Below, piece after piece: positions 26,640 to 40,300 of a stretch of DNA of 64,000 nucleotides. The stretch is from Leptasterias polaris. Lineage: Eukaryota; Echinodermata; Asteroidea; Forcipulatida; Asteriidae. The first letter of the stretch is position 1. Each line of letters begins with the position of its first letter. The notes beneath the pieces are model-generated. The model was not told the DNA's origin and ran no database searches. It was given only the letters and a program-made list of their open reading frames with translations. A program made the position numbers and the translations under genes. The DNA lies in assembly GCA_037783415.1 (NCBI GenBank), contig JAZGTN010000098.1, forward strand, positions 744,001 through 808,000, in the 5' to 3' direction.

Positions 26640-27375
26640 AGCTAAACCATTGTGTCCACCAAACCATTATGTCCGACACATTGAGTCGAACAAATCATTT
26701 CGGGTGCGAAACACTGTCTCAAATAAACCAGTATTTCAGACACATTAATTTATTTGTTTTTCTTCAAATAATCCATTTTGTCCGACCCACTGTTTCTGGA
26801 AAAAATCCAGTCGGACGTAAAGGTTCATGTCGTACACAATGGTCCATGTCGGACATAATGGTCCAGCTATCAGACATAATGGTCCATGTCGCATATAATG
26901 GTACAGCTTTAGGCTATCGGACATAATGGTCCATGTCGGACATAATGGTCCAGCTATCAGACATAATGGTCCATGTCGCATATAATGGTACAACTTTAGG
27001 CTATCGGACATAATGGTCCATGTCGGACATAATGGTCCAGCTATCAGACATAATGGTCCATGTCGCATATAATGGTACAACTTTAGGCTATCGGACATAA
27101 TGGTCCATGTCGGACATGATAATCCATGTCGAACATAATGGTCCGGCCATGTCAGACATAATGGTAATTCATCTTGGCACACTGGTCCATGTCGGACAAA
27201 AAAAATAGTCCATGTCGGACATGATGCTCCATATTGAACATATTATAGTCCGACCATATCGGACTAATGGTTCATCATGTCGACACAATGTCCTATTTCG
27301 GACATAATGTTCAATGCCGGACTAAATGGTCCATGTTGGTCATAATTACAGTCCATGTCAGACACAAACAAATTG
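26640..27375 (+). repeat. Degenerate minisatellite with 87-bp higher-order period
   Basis: The basic motif is about 19-21 bases ('CATGTCGGACATAATGGTC'), repeated with variants across about 0.7 kb. Between about 26827 and 27100, groups of four motifs recur with an exact 87-base period, marked by 'TTTAGGCTATCGGACATAA' at about 26908, 26995 and 27082. The outer parts are more diverged. A 145-codon minus-strand frame across it is a product of the repeat and not a gene. Confidence 0.85.
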
Positions 27376-30300
27376 TGTCAACCTTCACCTAATTTTCTTT
27401 CGCAACAAACAAGTCTCCCGTCGGATTCGATACACAAGTATCGGGATTATAGGCTTATGATATAGACCGAGACTTCACCGTTAGAAGATAAGCGATTATC
27501 TATAGTACTAGTGTACTTTGAATTGGACGATGCAATTCCATTCCGGAGTGTATAAATAACCTTTCATCTCACCCCATACAGTTTTTATATAGCTCTCTAT
27601 TTTTATCAAAATGACTGAAGAGCTTATTAAGCTGAAATATACCACCTAAGCTTTTGGTTCAAATTATACTAAAGGGCTCCTCGAGTCTATTATCTATAAA
27701 TCATATGTAATTATAAGGACAAAAAAATCCCCTAAATTAAACCTTTCGAATTTTTTACGAATACCACAATTAGCGAGTTTTCTATTTTCAACTGTAAAAT
27801 GTGCCGTATAGTGTGAGCAACACAGTAATTGGGAAACTTCAGCAATTAACACAGCAGTTATGCCAGACTGGGTGATATGGACCAGTTCCACATTATACAA
27901 CGAGCCATTATTTTGATGAACATGGCTTCAAAACATGCAGCACATTATTTTAGTATATCATTATACAAAAAAAATATCTTGTGACGTGTGTGGCCGGCCC
28001 CAAAAAATATATGTTGTCCTGTCGTATCGACGCAAACAAAAAGTACTTTTATTATATGGCTCCCGACAAATGTCAAAAGTATCGCCGTAAAATACCACAT
28101 TGAAAATATTAATGTCCTTGGGGCAAATTGTGTTTCATATTATACTACGTCTTCAATGAATTGGGATGTGTACCAGCAGCCCAGCCAGCAAATTGACTGA
28201 AAAATACAGCAATTGGGATGGACAGGCAAACTGTTCCATTCGTCGATCTAGATCTTTTAAATCCACGGCAATGTACTTTTGTATCATATTCATAATACAG
28301 AAAGGAATACTACGTAACGTACGTCCGCGTACGTTTTAGTTTCATTCCGTATCTTTTAAGTTTATACGTCTACGTCAATTACTTTCACGATTCGTCATTT
28401 ATCAACGTAGGAATAAGTGTAAAACCATGCGGACATTACCAAAATGCTAGAAAGTTCAATTCAAAGGTGAAATTCGAAATCAGTATCCTCACATAATTGA
28501 CAGCCATTGTACAAACATACCTTTTGCGTGTCAGATGCCTTGCTCTCTATGTGAACAAGGTGAAGATTTACCGTCACCGTGAAACGATCGAAGCCGGTGT
28601 GAAGGCGGCAATACAATAACAGCTGCCTCACAGCTAGTCCAATATTTTCAGTTCAAAATAACGGAGAAATCAGACCCAAACTGTAGTCTATTTCCAATGG
28701 AAAGAGCTTTAACACCAAACGTCAACATGTAGCAATCAACAGATCCCACACTACAGTTTATAGCTCAATACACGTCGTATCCCATTGATCAAGTTTCACA
28801 TGCCAAATTACAAAAGGACCTGCTTGCCTTAGCAACGACCCCGGTCCTTAGATACGGGGTAAATAATAACACGATTAGGGGCTTGGCCTGCCGTTTAGTG
28901 CGATTGTTTTCAATTATGCTTTCCCACTGGAGTGTGATTTCTGTTCCTCCTGCAGTGTGGATCTAATGGACCAACTTAACGTGTGTTTTGGGGGAAAGGG
29001 CACGAAATCCAAAAGGAAAAGAGTTTATAACGGACTTCAACATATTGGGGGAAAGAACTTGAAATCTAAAAGGAATACTAAAATATCTGCAAACAGCGGT
29101 GTGGATTAATTAAAACTAGTTCTCGATGTATCTTGTTTTTAATTGTATGTATTTAGAATTACGTTGTCACCAAACTTCACAATGCATTGAAACCATATTA
29201 AATTCGTTTCACTTTATCTGCCAACAATCAACAGTTACAATCCCCATTTCATTCATTCTTACAAAACCCATTCATAATTAAGACCATTTGATTCATTCAA
29301 ATTGAAAACTTCTATAAGTGTTCTTAGGTTTTCCATCCACGACCTTCTTGCTATTCCAGTTCAGGTTATCGTGTTCGTATATGTTTGCTCACATTACAAG
29401 CTTGTAAAAACTTCCCTATAGTATAAGTAAAACAGCAAACATCTCTCATATTAACATGTCTCACAACAAAAATGTTTTTCAGCAGAACCCCCCCCCCCCC
29501 CCCCCCCCACCCCATTTAAAAGAAAGGCAACACGAACCACAAAGAAACACAATAACAGATTGTACTAGGTGAAAAGTGGAATTTTATTGCAAGAATATCA
29601 AATAACGTACAAACTATAAAAATCTATAATATATTTTACCAGTCATTAATTCAAGATATGATTGATACTGGTATGAAATCATTCTCTTCCGACCAGCGGA
29701 TTGTAAAGGAAATGTTATACGTTAAGACAGTGTGCTCTAAAACGTAAAAATAAAAACCAGTACACAACCCACGTAATATACACAAATAAGTACTAGATAT
29801 TTGATGTTCTCATTAAAGTCCTCAATTCCTTTGTTGATTGTCAAATAAAATTGTGAAGGGGTTAGTTCTGTTATAATTTACATATAATATAAGAAAGACA
29901 ATGTTTTAAGATTTACAACAATTCTTGATTTGTTTTAAATCTACCGAGAATAAGGCACTTGATACAAAATTGATTAAACATTTTATTTTTATTTTTGTGA
30001 CTATACAAGCAAACCCAATGCCCATTTGGGTATTCTCAGACCAATATAATTACCAATTTTTAAAATGTGAGCCGACTTGATATCGTAGATGGAACTGCCG
30101 CAAACTGAGCTAAAACACCTATCACACACAATGCTGTTTCAATTTTAAAGGAGTTGGGACATTCTGTGTGTCCTCAAAAATGTGAGCCACCACTTTTCAG
30201 AACTAACAAGTAATCTCCCGAATTCCAAAAACTACTCCCCGTCAGTAGAATAAATAGCAAGACAAATCTACACAGCAAAGTAGATATACAAAGTCACACG

Positions 30301-31110
30301 GTGTTACCACAAAGTGAATAGATGCCTCAAAACCAATACACTTCATGGGCAGTATTACAAATCCATTGAACAATAGATTGTAGAAATGATTCATACATCC
30401 CTTTCCCAATTCAATGCCTTACAACCCTTCAAACAGTTCTGCACATATAACGTATATTGCTTATTTCTGCTTGTAAATCTATATCCAGTATCGATTACCA
30501 AATATCACAAGATTTGTTTTGGATAAAGCATGTTTTCTTGCGGCAGTTGTAATTTAAGATTTGCCTCCGGGTGTATATGTTTGATCAGCCATGCTTAGCT
30601 GAAGAAATCCCATCCAAGAGGGAGTTAATATTGGCCAGACTTCCACTCAAAGCTCAATATTCTTTGCACAGATCACATATCCAAAAGATTCAATGGCTTT
30701 TCAACCTTCTGCTAGAGGTAGATCCCCGATGCAGAATGAAAAACCTGTTTGCATACATATAGCAGTCGTACGGAGGGCTGTTTATAATTCACTAAATTGA
30801 AAGGCCAAACCAAAAAGTTAACAATATGAACAGTATGGGACAACAAAAGAGGTAATGGATTTAACTTTAAAACATGATGGGTGGTATGAATATGGGTAAA
30901 ATAAGTTTTCACATGAATAAATATTGATAAATCTACTTGGAAAAATACCGAGTGGCAGTTTACGGATAGTCGTATAAAAATTACGGACATCAAATGAGGA
31001 TGATAACAAATATTAATCAAGAATATGTCTAACTCAATAATAAAAACTATTCAATATCGTTTTTGGTGTGTGTAGACATTGCATAGATTGGTCATATAGT
31101 ACCAAAAAGA
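27376..31110. other. Intergenic region, no gene seen
   Basis: AT-rich with only short frames. A 21-base C run is listed separately. A small direct repeat of about 32 bases ('GGGGGAAAG..GAAATC') occurs at about 28990 and 29048. The right part may include the extended 3' untranslated region of the minus-strand DD3-3-like gene. Confidence 0.5.
29488..29508 (+). repeat. C homopolymer (21)
   Basis: An uninterrupted run of 21 C, then 'ACCCC'. It could be a length-variable tract or an assembly-sensitive site. Confidence 0.85.
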
Positions 31111-31116
31111 TTTATT
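31111..31116 (-). terminator. Candidate polyadenylation signal
   Basis: TTTATT on the plus strand reads AATAAA on the minus strand. It is about 210 bases past the stop of the minus-strand DD3-3-like gene, the first such hexamer downstream. Placement fits, but use is unproven. Confidence 0.4.
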
Positions 31117-31325
31117 CCTGGATGACCAGCAGTGATGGCCATTTATCCCACTACAACCATCTTATGATCAAAATGAGGCTAGAAGGTAGTATAGTACCTA
31201 AAAATAGTATGGTACCTTTTTGAATTATGTCAAACAATACACATGATCATTATTTTACATAGGGTACAAGATGGTGGAAAGCATGATATAGACATAGTAA
31301 GCCAGGGTTTCCCTTAGTGTCATCT

Positions 31326-34300
31326 TTATACTCGACTGTTGGTGGAGGAAGTGAGTGATCTGCATGTCTTGGATACATTCTTCCACTTGTCTGGGTGCTT
31401 TCTGAAATAGAAAACTGACCCTCCAATGACCACCACGAGTGCAAAAACACAGATAACGATACCAGCAATAGCGCCCCCATTGGCTGTACCACGTATGACG
31501 TAGGCCCCTCCTTGGTTGACGGAGAATACAGCTTCGCGACCTTCCATCTGAGACTCTATCTTCACCCAGTTGTTGAGGGTACCAGGGTCACTACGGTACA
31601 CCCCAACCATGTCAGTGTTGGCCTCGTTCAGCTTGATGCGGACATTAAACATTTTATTCTCCACGGTGAATTTCTCAACAGGTGTGATGACCACAAAGTT
31701 GCTCTCGTAGTACTCACCGGGGAGGTTGTCCTCACCGCCCTTGGCCTTGACCGCTTCATGGCCTTGCTCTGGACTCCATTCCTCCATTTTGATGTCTTCA
31801 AGGTGGTCCAAGGTTCCTTGGGTGAAGTCTAGGACTCTGAATGGAACAGATGATGATAGAAGAATCAGTATAAATGTCTCCTAATTATTAGAGGCAATAG
31901 TTACAGACCATGTAACCTTTGACATCACATTATGTATGAAAAAGCCACAGAGCCTGGACTTCCTGCCAGCACAGTTTGTTCATATTCGATTTCTGGTTGA
32001 CATTCTAAAGAAATCTACAGTGAGTTATATACTATTACAGCAAACGGAGCTTTGGTTACAACTCACAACTTAAACCTATAAAAAAAATAAAAAAAATTTG
32101 GATCTCCAATTATTAAACCAACAGCAGTGATCTTGAGACCTATTACCCAAACCTCCTGTACCCATTTGCCAGTTGATGAAACCCTAATCTACTCACCCAT
32201 TATTTGTTTCAACCTGTCCACCTGTCCAGCCGATAGCAGCGTACTGTACAGGAGTGTCCTTAGACACAATACGTCCCTTCTGACTGCGGTTAGAGAAGTT
32301 GTTGTTCCTGGTGCACATGTAGTGATAGTGTCCGGTGCGTGTGACAGCCAGAGGCTTGGCATCGTAGAAAGTTCCGGCATCGTCCAATTCTGACATCTCA
32401 CCACGAAATTGATCTGACAGAAACCATAAAGAGAAATAGGACTTATTATATGGGTCTAGGAGGCTGTGGCCTTTAATTTGAGTCCATGACATGATTTAGA
32501 CGGCATTTAAAGGTTGAATGACTTCTGACTGGAAACCGCTGCACAAAGATATTAACAAAATAGGGAGGCCGCCAATATAGGGCTAATATAGAGCGCCAGC
32601 ACTTTATCCTGGAGGTCAGAGGTTTGAGTTCAGCTCGTAAATGTTTCTTTGTTCAACCCTAATTTACCTAAAATTTGCCCAGTCAGTTTCTCTTGTGGTT
32701 TATTACTTGATGATTTAGTTCTATGTACCAAACAGTAACCCAGAAAACAATGCTTCCAAAACACAAAAATTATGTTGCCCATACTGAGTCCCCTGGAACA
32801 CATTAAATTGGTACTCGATGTTATTTCAATATTAGCCCAACATTTATGAGATTTGTCTTCTTTATTTTTATAAATTTTTGATTCAATCATCTCCAACCTT
32901 CAATAATAAATGATAACAACATATGATTCAACAATTTTACTTGAAAAAATTAACAATATCCAGTGTTGGATTTAAGAACTCAAAATCTGCAACCGAGATG
33001 TAATTACTGTTCGAGACCAAAACCGTGATCGAGACAGCATTAAAAAAATGTCAACACTTTGCAGACCTAAAACAATTTTTCAATAAAAATTGAAACACTT
33101 GAGGGCTCTCAATTCAAGAGGGCTGCGCATATGTGCTGTTAAAACCAAGCTTACCACAAAACAAATTTACTTCCCAGAATGAGGTTACCAACCAAAATAC
33201 TGTGTCACATGTACTGTTTTTAACTGGTTTTCCTGCATATTTTTGAATGGCAGAAAACTGTTAAGCAAAATTGTCTGCTTAAGCAGTGTTTACCTAAACT
33301 CTGGAGTAAATGAAATAAAACACTCACGACTACTCAGCACAGCCATGTCCTCCAGCGCAGCACGGCTGAATCCAAGGAAGGTAGTGTCATCTAAATTGAG
33401 GGGGTAGCTCCGTCCAAAATGGCCGTTCTTGGAGTAGGGAGCATAGTACGACATACTGCCCTCGGAGTAGACCTGAGACTCCAGCATAACCATGTTGGAA
33501 CGATCTGTGCCTGGTAAACCTTGGCCATCGTTGTTGTTGGGGTTGGTGTTGGAACCGGTCCATCTAAAAGGAGAGTTCCAAAGGTTAAGAAGCTTTTAAT
33601 CACCGATACCGAGTGCAATGCCTGTCAAGTGGTCTTAGTGGTATCTTGCCTTGCCTTCCACCTCTAGGACTCTGATTCAAATTCCGCGGTGGCACTATGT
33701 GGATTGGGTTTTCCATCCCTACCTAAATTGCGTGGGTTTTTCCCCGGATTTACTCTCTTGAGGTTTCCTCCGACATCTAAAACTGAAACTTCCTTCCCTG
33801 TCTACTCTCCATGGGGATCTTGGCTAGTATAGTGATTAACTTCACTTTTATGAGAGTCCTTGGCTTCAACAACCAGAATGAATAAATGAAATTGGAATAC
33901 GACCTTCTCATCTATCATGTCTGAAATTGTACACACTCTCTCAAGCTCCTGTCAAAGCAGCTACCCGTTTAAACCAACTTCGTCATCACCAATTCCCATC
34001 TATCAAATCAAGCCAAAGTCTGGCTAAAATTTGCCTGACAGTCCAACCTCAACCCAACTGCCCTCCGAGTAGACCTGAGACTCCAGCATGACCATGCACA
34101 CCCTGTACCCTTCTGTACCCTCTCAAGTTCACCCAATCTAACATTTATTTACAGTTGTGCACATACTGTTTGTACACACTGCCACAGAACCTTCCCCAAC
34201 CCACATGTTATCCTCACTAAACAGATACCCACTCTTGTCTCAATCCCAATACCCAGTTAAACACACCCTGTGATACCCACACACATCCACCTCAACCCAA

Positions 34301-37300
34301 CCAATCACCTTAAAGTGAGGGTCACTTACTGAACATGTATGTATTCTCCAGGCATAGTCTCCACAGTATTTGGCACAAAATCATACTCCACACCAGGGTA
34401 CACCTGAACGATGTTGCCTCGCTTTCCACGGACGTTCAAGTTACGTATGGTAGCTGCTTGTGGCACAGAGGCTGGTCGTTTCCGAACGGCAAAAGTGTGG
34501 GATCTAAACAATAAGAGACAAGAGTTAAGGGGGAATTTCATACTCAAAATTTGTACTAATATCACTGTCAATAAAATGGAGATTGAATTGTTTAACTGTG
34601 ACGTAGTTTATATTTCTTCCATACGAGTGAACTGTTTTATTATAACTCAATGGCTAACCAAAGATCTATGTGTCAACAGTCAGCAATCTACATTAAATAC
34701 CTGGTTAGCTCAACAGTTCTGCGCAAGCTTTGTAGGCAAACAACGTTAAGTAAAATGAAGTTTGCACCAGCACAAGCAAAAGTTCCTTGCGATCCTTTAA
34801 AATACGTTTATGCTTTGTGGGTTTTTTTCTGCTACATAACTGCCAATACTTCATTTATGGTCAGTCAAGCCGAAATTGGGTCAAGATTATCATCTAAGAC
34901 CATTTCAGAGAACAAGATTTGCTCTGCAACAAGTATGGCCACAATGTTGCAGAGATACCCAGATACAGGCCAGGCAGTGAATCAGGTTCTTTTAATATGC
35001 TGTTGTGGTTCAGTGGTTAAGAGAACCGGACTAAAGCTCTAGTGTTTCTGATCAGCAGAGTGTGGGTTTGGGAGTCCCGGTCATGGTACTTGTGTCAGGG
35101 AGCAAGATACTTTACCATAACTGCTTTGTCCTTTGGATGGGACATGTACTAGGATTTGTAATGCACGTAACAAAAAACAGCACACTTATCGTGGAAGAGT
35201 AGGGGGTTAACCTTGGTGCTTCTAGTTCATGTACTAGCAAGCACCCTTGTTTACAGGTTTCCGCAGGTTTGCGAGCTACAGTGATTAAGTTCACTTATGA
35301 GGCATCTTTGGCTTCATTACCAGAAATATATAATAATAAACAAAGTCATGCAGTACAGTAGAAAATGTGTAACATAAAGCATTCAATTAGAAATCAATCC
35401 AAAAGGGTATTTTGAAGCCTCCAAGTCATTTAGTATTATGTAGAAGGTGTGGTTAGAACTTCATCAATTTGGAGGGCACTACTTATTTACCTATCTTGGA
35501 AAGTTCTGCCGAGCTGGGCAGTATTGATTGCAAGACGGAGCTCAAAGTTTCTATTTGTCCCTGCAACGTTTCCAAACACATCCACCTCAGGGTTGTTTTC
35601 ATAAACGTATCCACGGTCACCCCCTTCTTCAGCATTGGCAAAACCAAACCTGAAAAAAAACCAAAAAAAAACTATCATATCTGATCCATGTTTAATGGTA
35701 TTATACAGGATTGGTAGAGCTGACAAAATATTCGCACACAGTGTTCATGTTTTGTGTGATCAACCATACATGAAATAACAAACCTGTGAAAATTTGGGCT
35801 TAATCCGTTGTGCGAGTCAGGAGAAAATAGTGAAAAACCTTGCACATTTCCAGCATGTCAACACAATGTCCTTAATTTTTGTTGTAACAACTGAAATCAG
35901 CTGTTGCTTTTCTTTTTTAAGGTTTTTCAGGAAACAGTTTTCATGAGTATGACTTCATGTCAGAGAGAAATACTTTTTAATTTACAGTAAAAAAAAACTA
36001 GTATACACTTCATAAGTATATGATAGTAAGTTATTAGACTAAAGTTAAACAGTGTTTTTTATCCTAACCAGTCCTGTATAATACCTCTAATGCAAATAAA
36101 TAATAAGAGATGCTGAAAAAGAAGTCCAGTTCTGACTAACAATTCTTACTCTTCTGCTTCCACAAACTTCTTCATTTCCTACTTTTCCATCGTAAACAAT
36201 TTCAAATTTGAAGTACTTTGATCATAAGTATTGATAAGTACCTTGATGTGACATCCAATGTACTCTCTTGATTCCTCCGTGCGTTTAGCGAGGCATTCAC
36301 AGCGCCATCCCATCCATTATATTCACCAGTTGAAATATTATACCTGCAGAAATGACAACATTCAGAAAAATACATTAACACTCCCACTATTGTTAACATT
36401 TTCCAGCAAGTTGACTACCCATTTGAAATATTAAACAACAAGAACTGGGTATCATGGCACAACTGTGCTTAGATATTTATGTATGTGTGTTGTGCAGATC
36501 CATTCACCACATGAAGTCATTAACACAGGCTGGCATTGTGTACCTATCATTCAAAACCACAGTGGGTGATATTGAATAGTCAGACAGTAGGAGGGTTGAC
36601 TATTTACTGTTTAGATGTATTCATCACATGACATGATATCATATTGCAGGCTGTCTTGGACTATCTATCATTCAAACCTACAGTGGATTATATTGAGTGG
36701 TCAGACAGTAGGAGGGTTGACTGCGTACTTTGTAGATGGAATTTCGAACAAACATATTTCACAGGGCAATTGGTATCAGTAACAATTCCCATTACATGTT
36801 TTTGCAGCATGGCATTAACATGACAGAACTGTTATATTTATTAATTTATTTTTTATTTACTTAGAGTAAATTAGAGTTAACCCCGTTTTCTCTTTTTCAA
36901 AACAGATTAGCCATCAAGTTTCACCGAATTAGGAGGCCACATTTAAGTGGATTAAAAAAGAAAAGCTTCATGATTTGTCAGAGATTTTATTCATTAATTA
37001 ATCATAACGGGTGCAATTTAAATTGCTGCAATCAGAATAAATAAACAACAGTGATTTTGGTGTCTTCAAATACTCTTTCCACGACAGTATTTTATGCAGA
37101 AATATATTTCTCAGAGAATTTTAACTGATATGAACTTTATCATCACTGAGCTTTCACATTGAAACTAATTATTTCGATTTAGATAATTACCAATCCTTTA
37201 CATTGTTGTTAAATCCATAAATGATGACAATATTGACATTACCTGATCCTCATTGCACATCTCTCATGCTCAATGTTAGGCAGAGTCCAATTATAGGACA

Positions 37301-40300
37301 ACGTCTCTCCAGACACACCGTTACCAAGGTGATTATCACGAGACCAGTGGCTCTCTCTACAGTCTGGTGCCTCGATACCATGAGCTGGGACCTCTGCCCA
37401 GACTCCCCTTGTGCCTTCATCACCTGCATCCTCTGGGTACACAATGGCCTTGGTTTAAAAAATTGTTGAAAAGAGGATTATTATTGTATATTTCTGGTAA
37501 TGAAACCTAGGAGGACTCATGAGTGAATATAATCACAGCTCGCACGCCCGAGGAAACCTGTAAACGAGGGTGTTTACTATGTGAGCCACAAACACCTGGG
37601 TTAGCCCCAACTCGATCTTCCACAATAAGTGTTCTGGGTTGATTTATGTGCACTAACAATCCTAGTACATGGGATCTACAGCTTAATGTCCCATCCAAAG
37701 GTCAAATGAATTAGTGAGAATCTCCCTGTCACAGACAGGAAACATTTATTTCATACTGACTCAACAATAAGATACATACATTGTAGAAAAGCAAATAATT
37801 AATCAAAACATGTGTATCACACTATATGATTTAACTGAACATTTATGTACATGAGTCAATATGTAGGAAGAAAGTGAAGCAAACAATGTTACTTTTGTTC
37901 TTTTCCCTATTTGACAGACAAAACAGACACACACACGTGACGTATACACAAGCTGACAGCCAAGACCAAACAAACATAACCGATAAAAAAATTAGATTAT
38001 GATGGCATTACATATATGTATCTAACAAGTAATGTTTAAGTTTTCTTGAAAATTATTGTAAAGTATCTTGCTCAAGGACATACATGTACATGCCACAACT
38101 GGGATCCAAACCCACACTCCGCTGATCAGAATCACCAGAGCCCGAGTATGGTGCTCTTAACCACTTGGCCACCACACGCCACTGACTGATCAATAGCGGT
38201 CACCATGAACACCACACGCCACTGACTGGTCAATAGCGGTCACCATGAACACCACACGCCACTGACTGGTCAATAGCGGTCACCATGAACACCACACGCC
38301 ACTGACTGGTCAATAGCGGTCACCATGAACACCACAAGCCACTGACTGGTCAATAGCGGTCACCATGAACACCACACGCCACTGACTGGTCAATAGCGGT
38401 CACCATGAACACCACACGCCACTGACTGGTCAATAGCGGTCACCATGAACACCACACGCCACTGACTGATCAATAGCGGTCACCATGAACACCACAAGCC
38501 ACTGACTGATCAATAGCGGTCACCATGAACACCACATGCCACTGACTGATCAATAGCGGTCACCATGAACACCACACGCCACTGACTGGTCAATAGCGGT
38601 CACCATGAACACCACACGCCACTGACTGGTCAATAGCGGTCACCATGAACACCACACGCCACTGACTGGTCAATAGCGGTCACCATGAACACCACACGCC
38701 ACTGACTGGTCAATAGCGGTCACCATGAACACCACACGCCACTGACTGGTCAATAGCGGTCACCATGAACACCACACGCCACTGACTGGTCAATAGCGGT
38801 CACCATGAACACCACACGCCACTGACTGGTCAATAGCGGTCACCATGAACACCACACGCCACTGACTGGTCAATAGCGGTCACCATGAACACCACACGCC
38901 ACTGACTGGTCAATAGCGGTCACCATGAACACCACACGCCACTGACTGGTCAATAGCGGTCACCATGAACACCACACGCCACTGACTGGTCAATAGCGGT
39001 CACCATGAACCTCTATTCCTCTTCTCAAAATCCCAGGCAGAAATACATTTTTTCTTGATACATACTTTTTAAGTCCTTGATACATGTTTTTTTAGTCTAA
39101 GTGTAAAAGGGGCATAATCTTTCCAAAAAAAAAGAACCCAAAAGATTTTATTTGGCTACATTTTCAACAAACAAAAAGGTAACATTTGCAAACCTTTCAC
39201 TTAAAGAGCATTCCAGGCTACACTGTATGAAGAAATGCTAGAGCTTCCTTTTACAACGATCTTCCCATCTCTGGTTACTGAGTAGGATTATAATCTATGT
39301 ACGTTGGATATTCAATCTGAAGAGGGTTGGGAAAAAAGCCAAGTGTTTGTCTGGACTCCTCTATGGTTACCATAGTTACCACATATCTTGTTACATACCT
39401 CACATTCTTCTTGAGTTATGGGGATAACGGGCTGACGAGAGTTCATGTTTACTTGGAGCATCTCTAGAGGAAGGCGGCAAGCATAGCGAGCTTTGACATT
39501 AGCACTCTCCGCTTGGAAATAAGGGCACCTTGTAGCATCGTTGGTCATAATTGCAATATCCTACAAGCAAATAAAAGATCAAAATTGCATTATAATATGG
39601 ATGAATAGTACATAAATTAGAAAAAATTGAACTAGATGTTGACATAAATCAACAATAAAACACGCTGTGTCTCCTCTTACTTATCCAGGGTCCAAATTTA
39701 TGTCGCACATGCTTACCATGGAAGTCTAGACAACATGTTCGGCCCAAAATTTATGTGCTATATGGGGTGCCATAGAGTAAAGCAACACCACAAAGTTGAG
39801 CCAACTTTTCCTTGGTTCGTATCAGAGAGTTAATAGCACTCTGCACAAAAAACAAAGGATCAGTACCGGGCCTCAGACAATGTGTCAAAAATCATTAGCG
39901 TGTAGGCGTATGTCCAATATGTTTACTCGATAAATGATAAACTGACTAAACTACTGCGGTCTGGCGTGCCGATACCGTGATCATGTGAGAGCTAGTGCCG
40001 GAATGTCATTAGAGCAGAACGCTATTATTGAACCACAGAACTTTGCTTTTTCAGGAAACATACGTTTCTAGAAAATGTTTGTGTATGTTCACAAGTGAAT
40101 TAGAAGAACAAAAAATTCCACATACAAGTAGGCCCTAAATTTGTTTACTTGTTAATTTAATTTACCCCCCTCTGTTGGCAGCCTATTGCACATTTAACTA
40201 GTTAAACATGGCCTTTGAGCTAATACTAGTGTTATAAACTCATTAGACATGCACTGATCAGTACAAACATAATTACAAAGCCCTTCAGTATTTGGCAATA

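Noticed and set aside
26745..27182. 145-codon minus-strand open frame
   Set aside because: It lies wholly in the 87-bp repeat; the repetitive peptide simply mirrors the DNA period, and no splice sites or start context support it.
28305..28375. 'ACGTACGTCCGCGTACGT' symmetrical motif
   Set aside because: Short and low-complexity, with no second copy or flanking inverted ends seen.
38171..39010. Regular array that could be mistaken for CRISPR
   Set aside because: The whole 40-base unit repeats with no unique spacers, in a eukaryotic intron.
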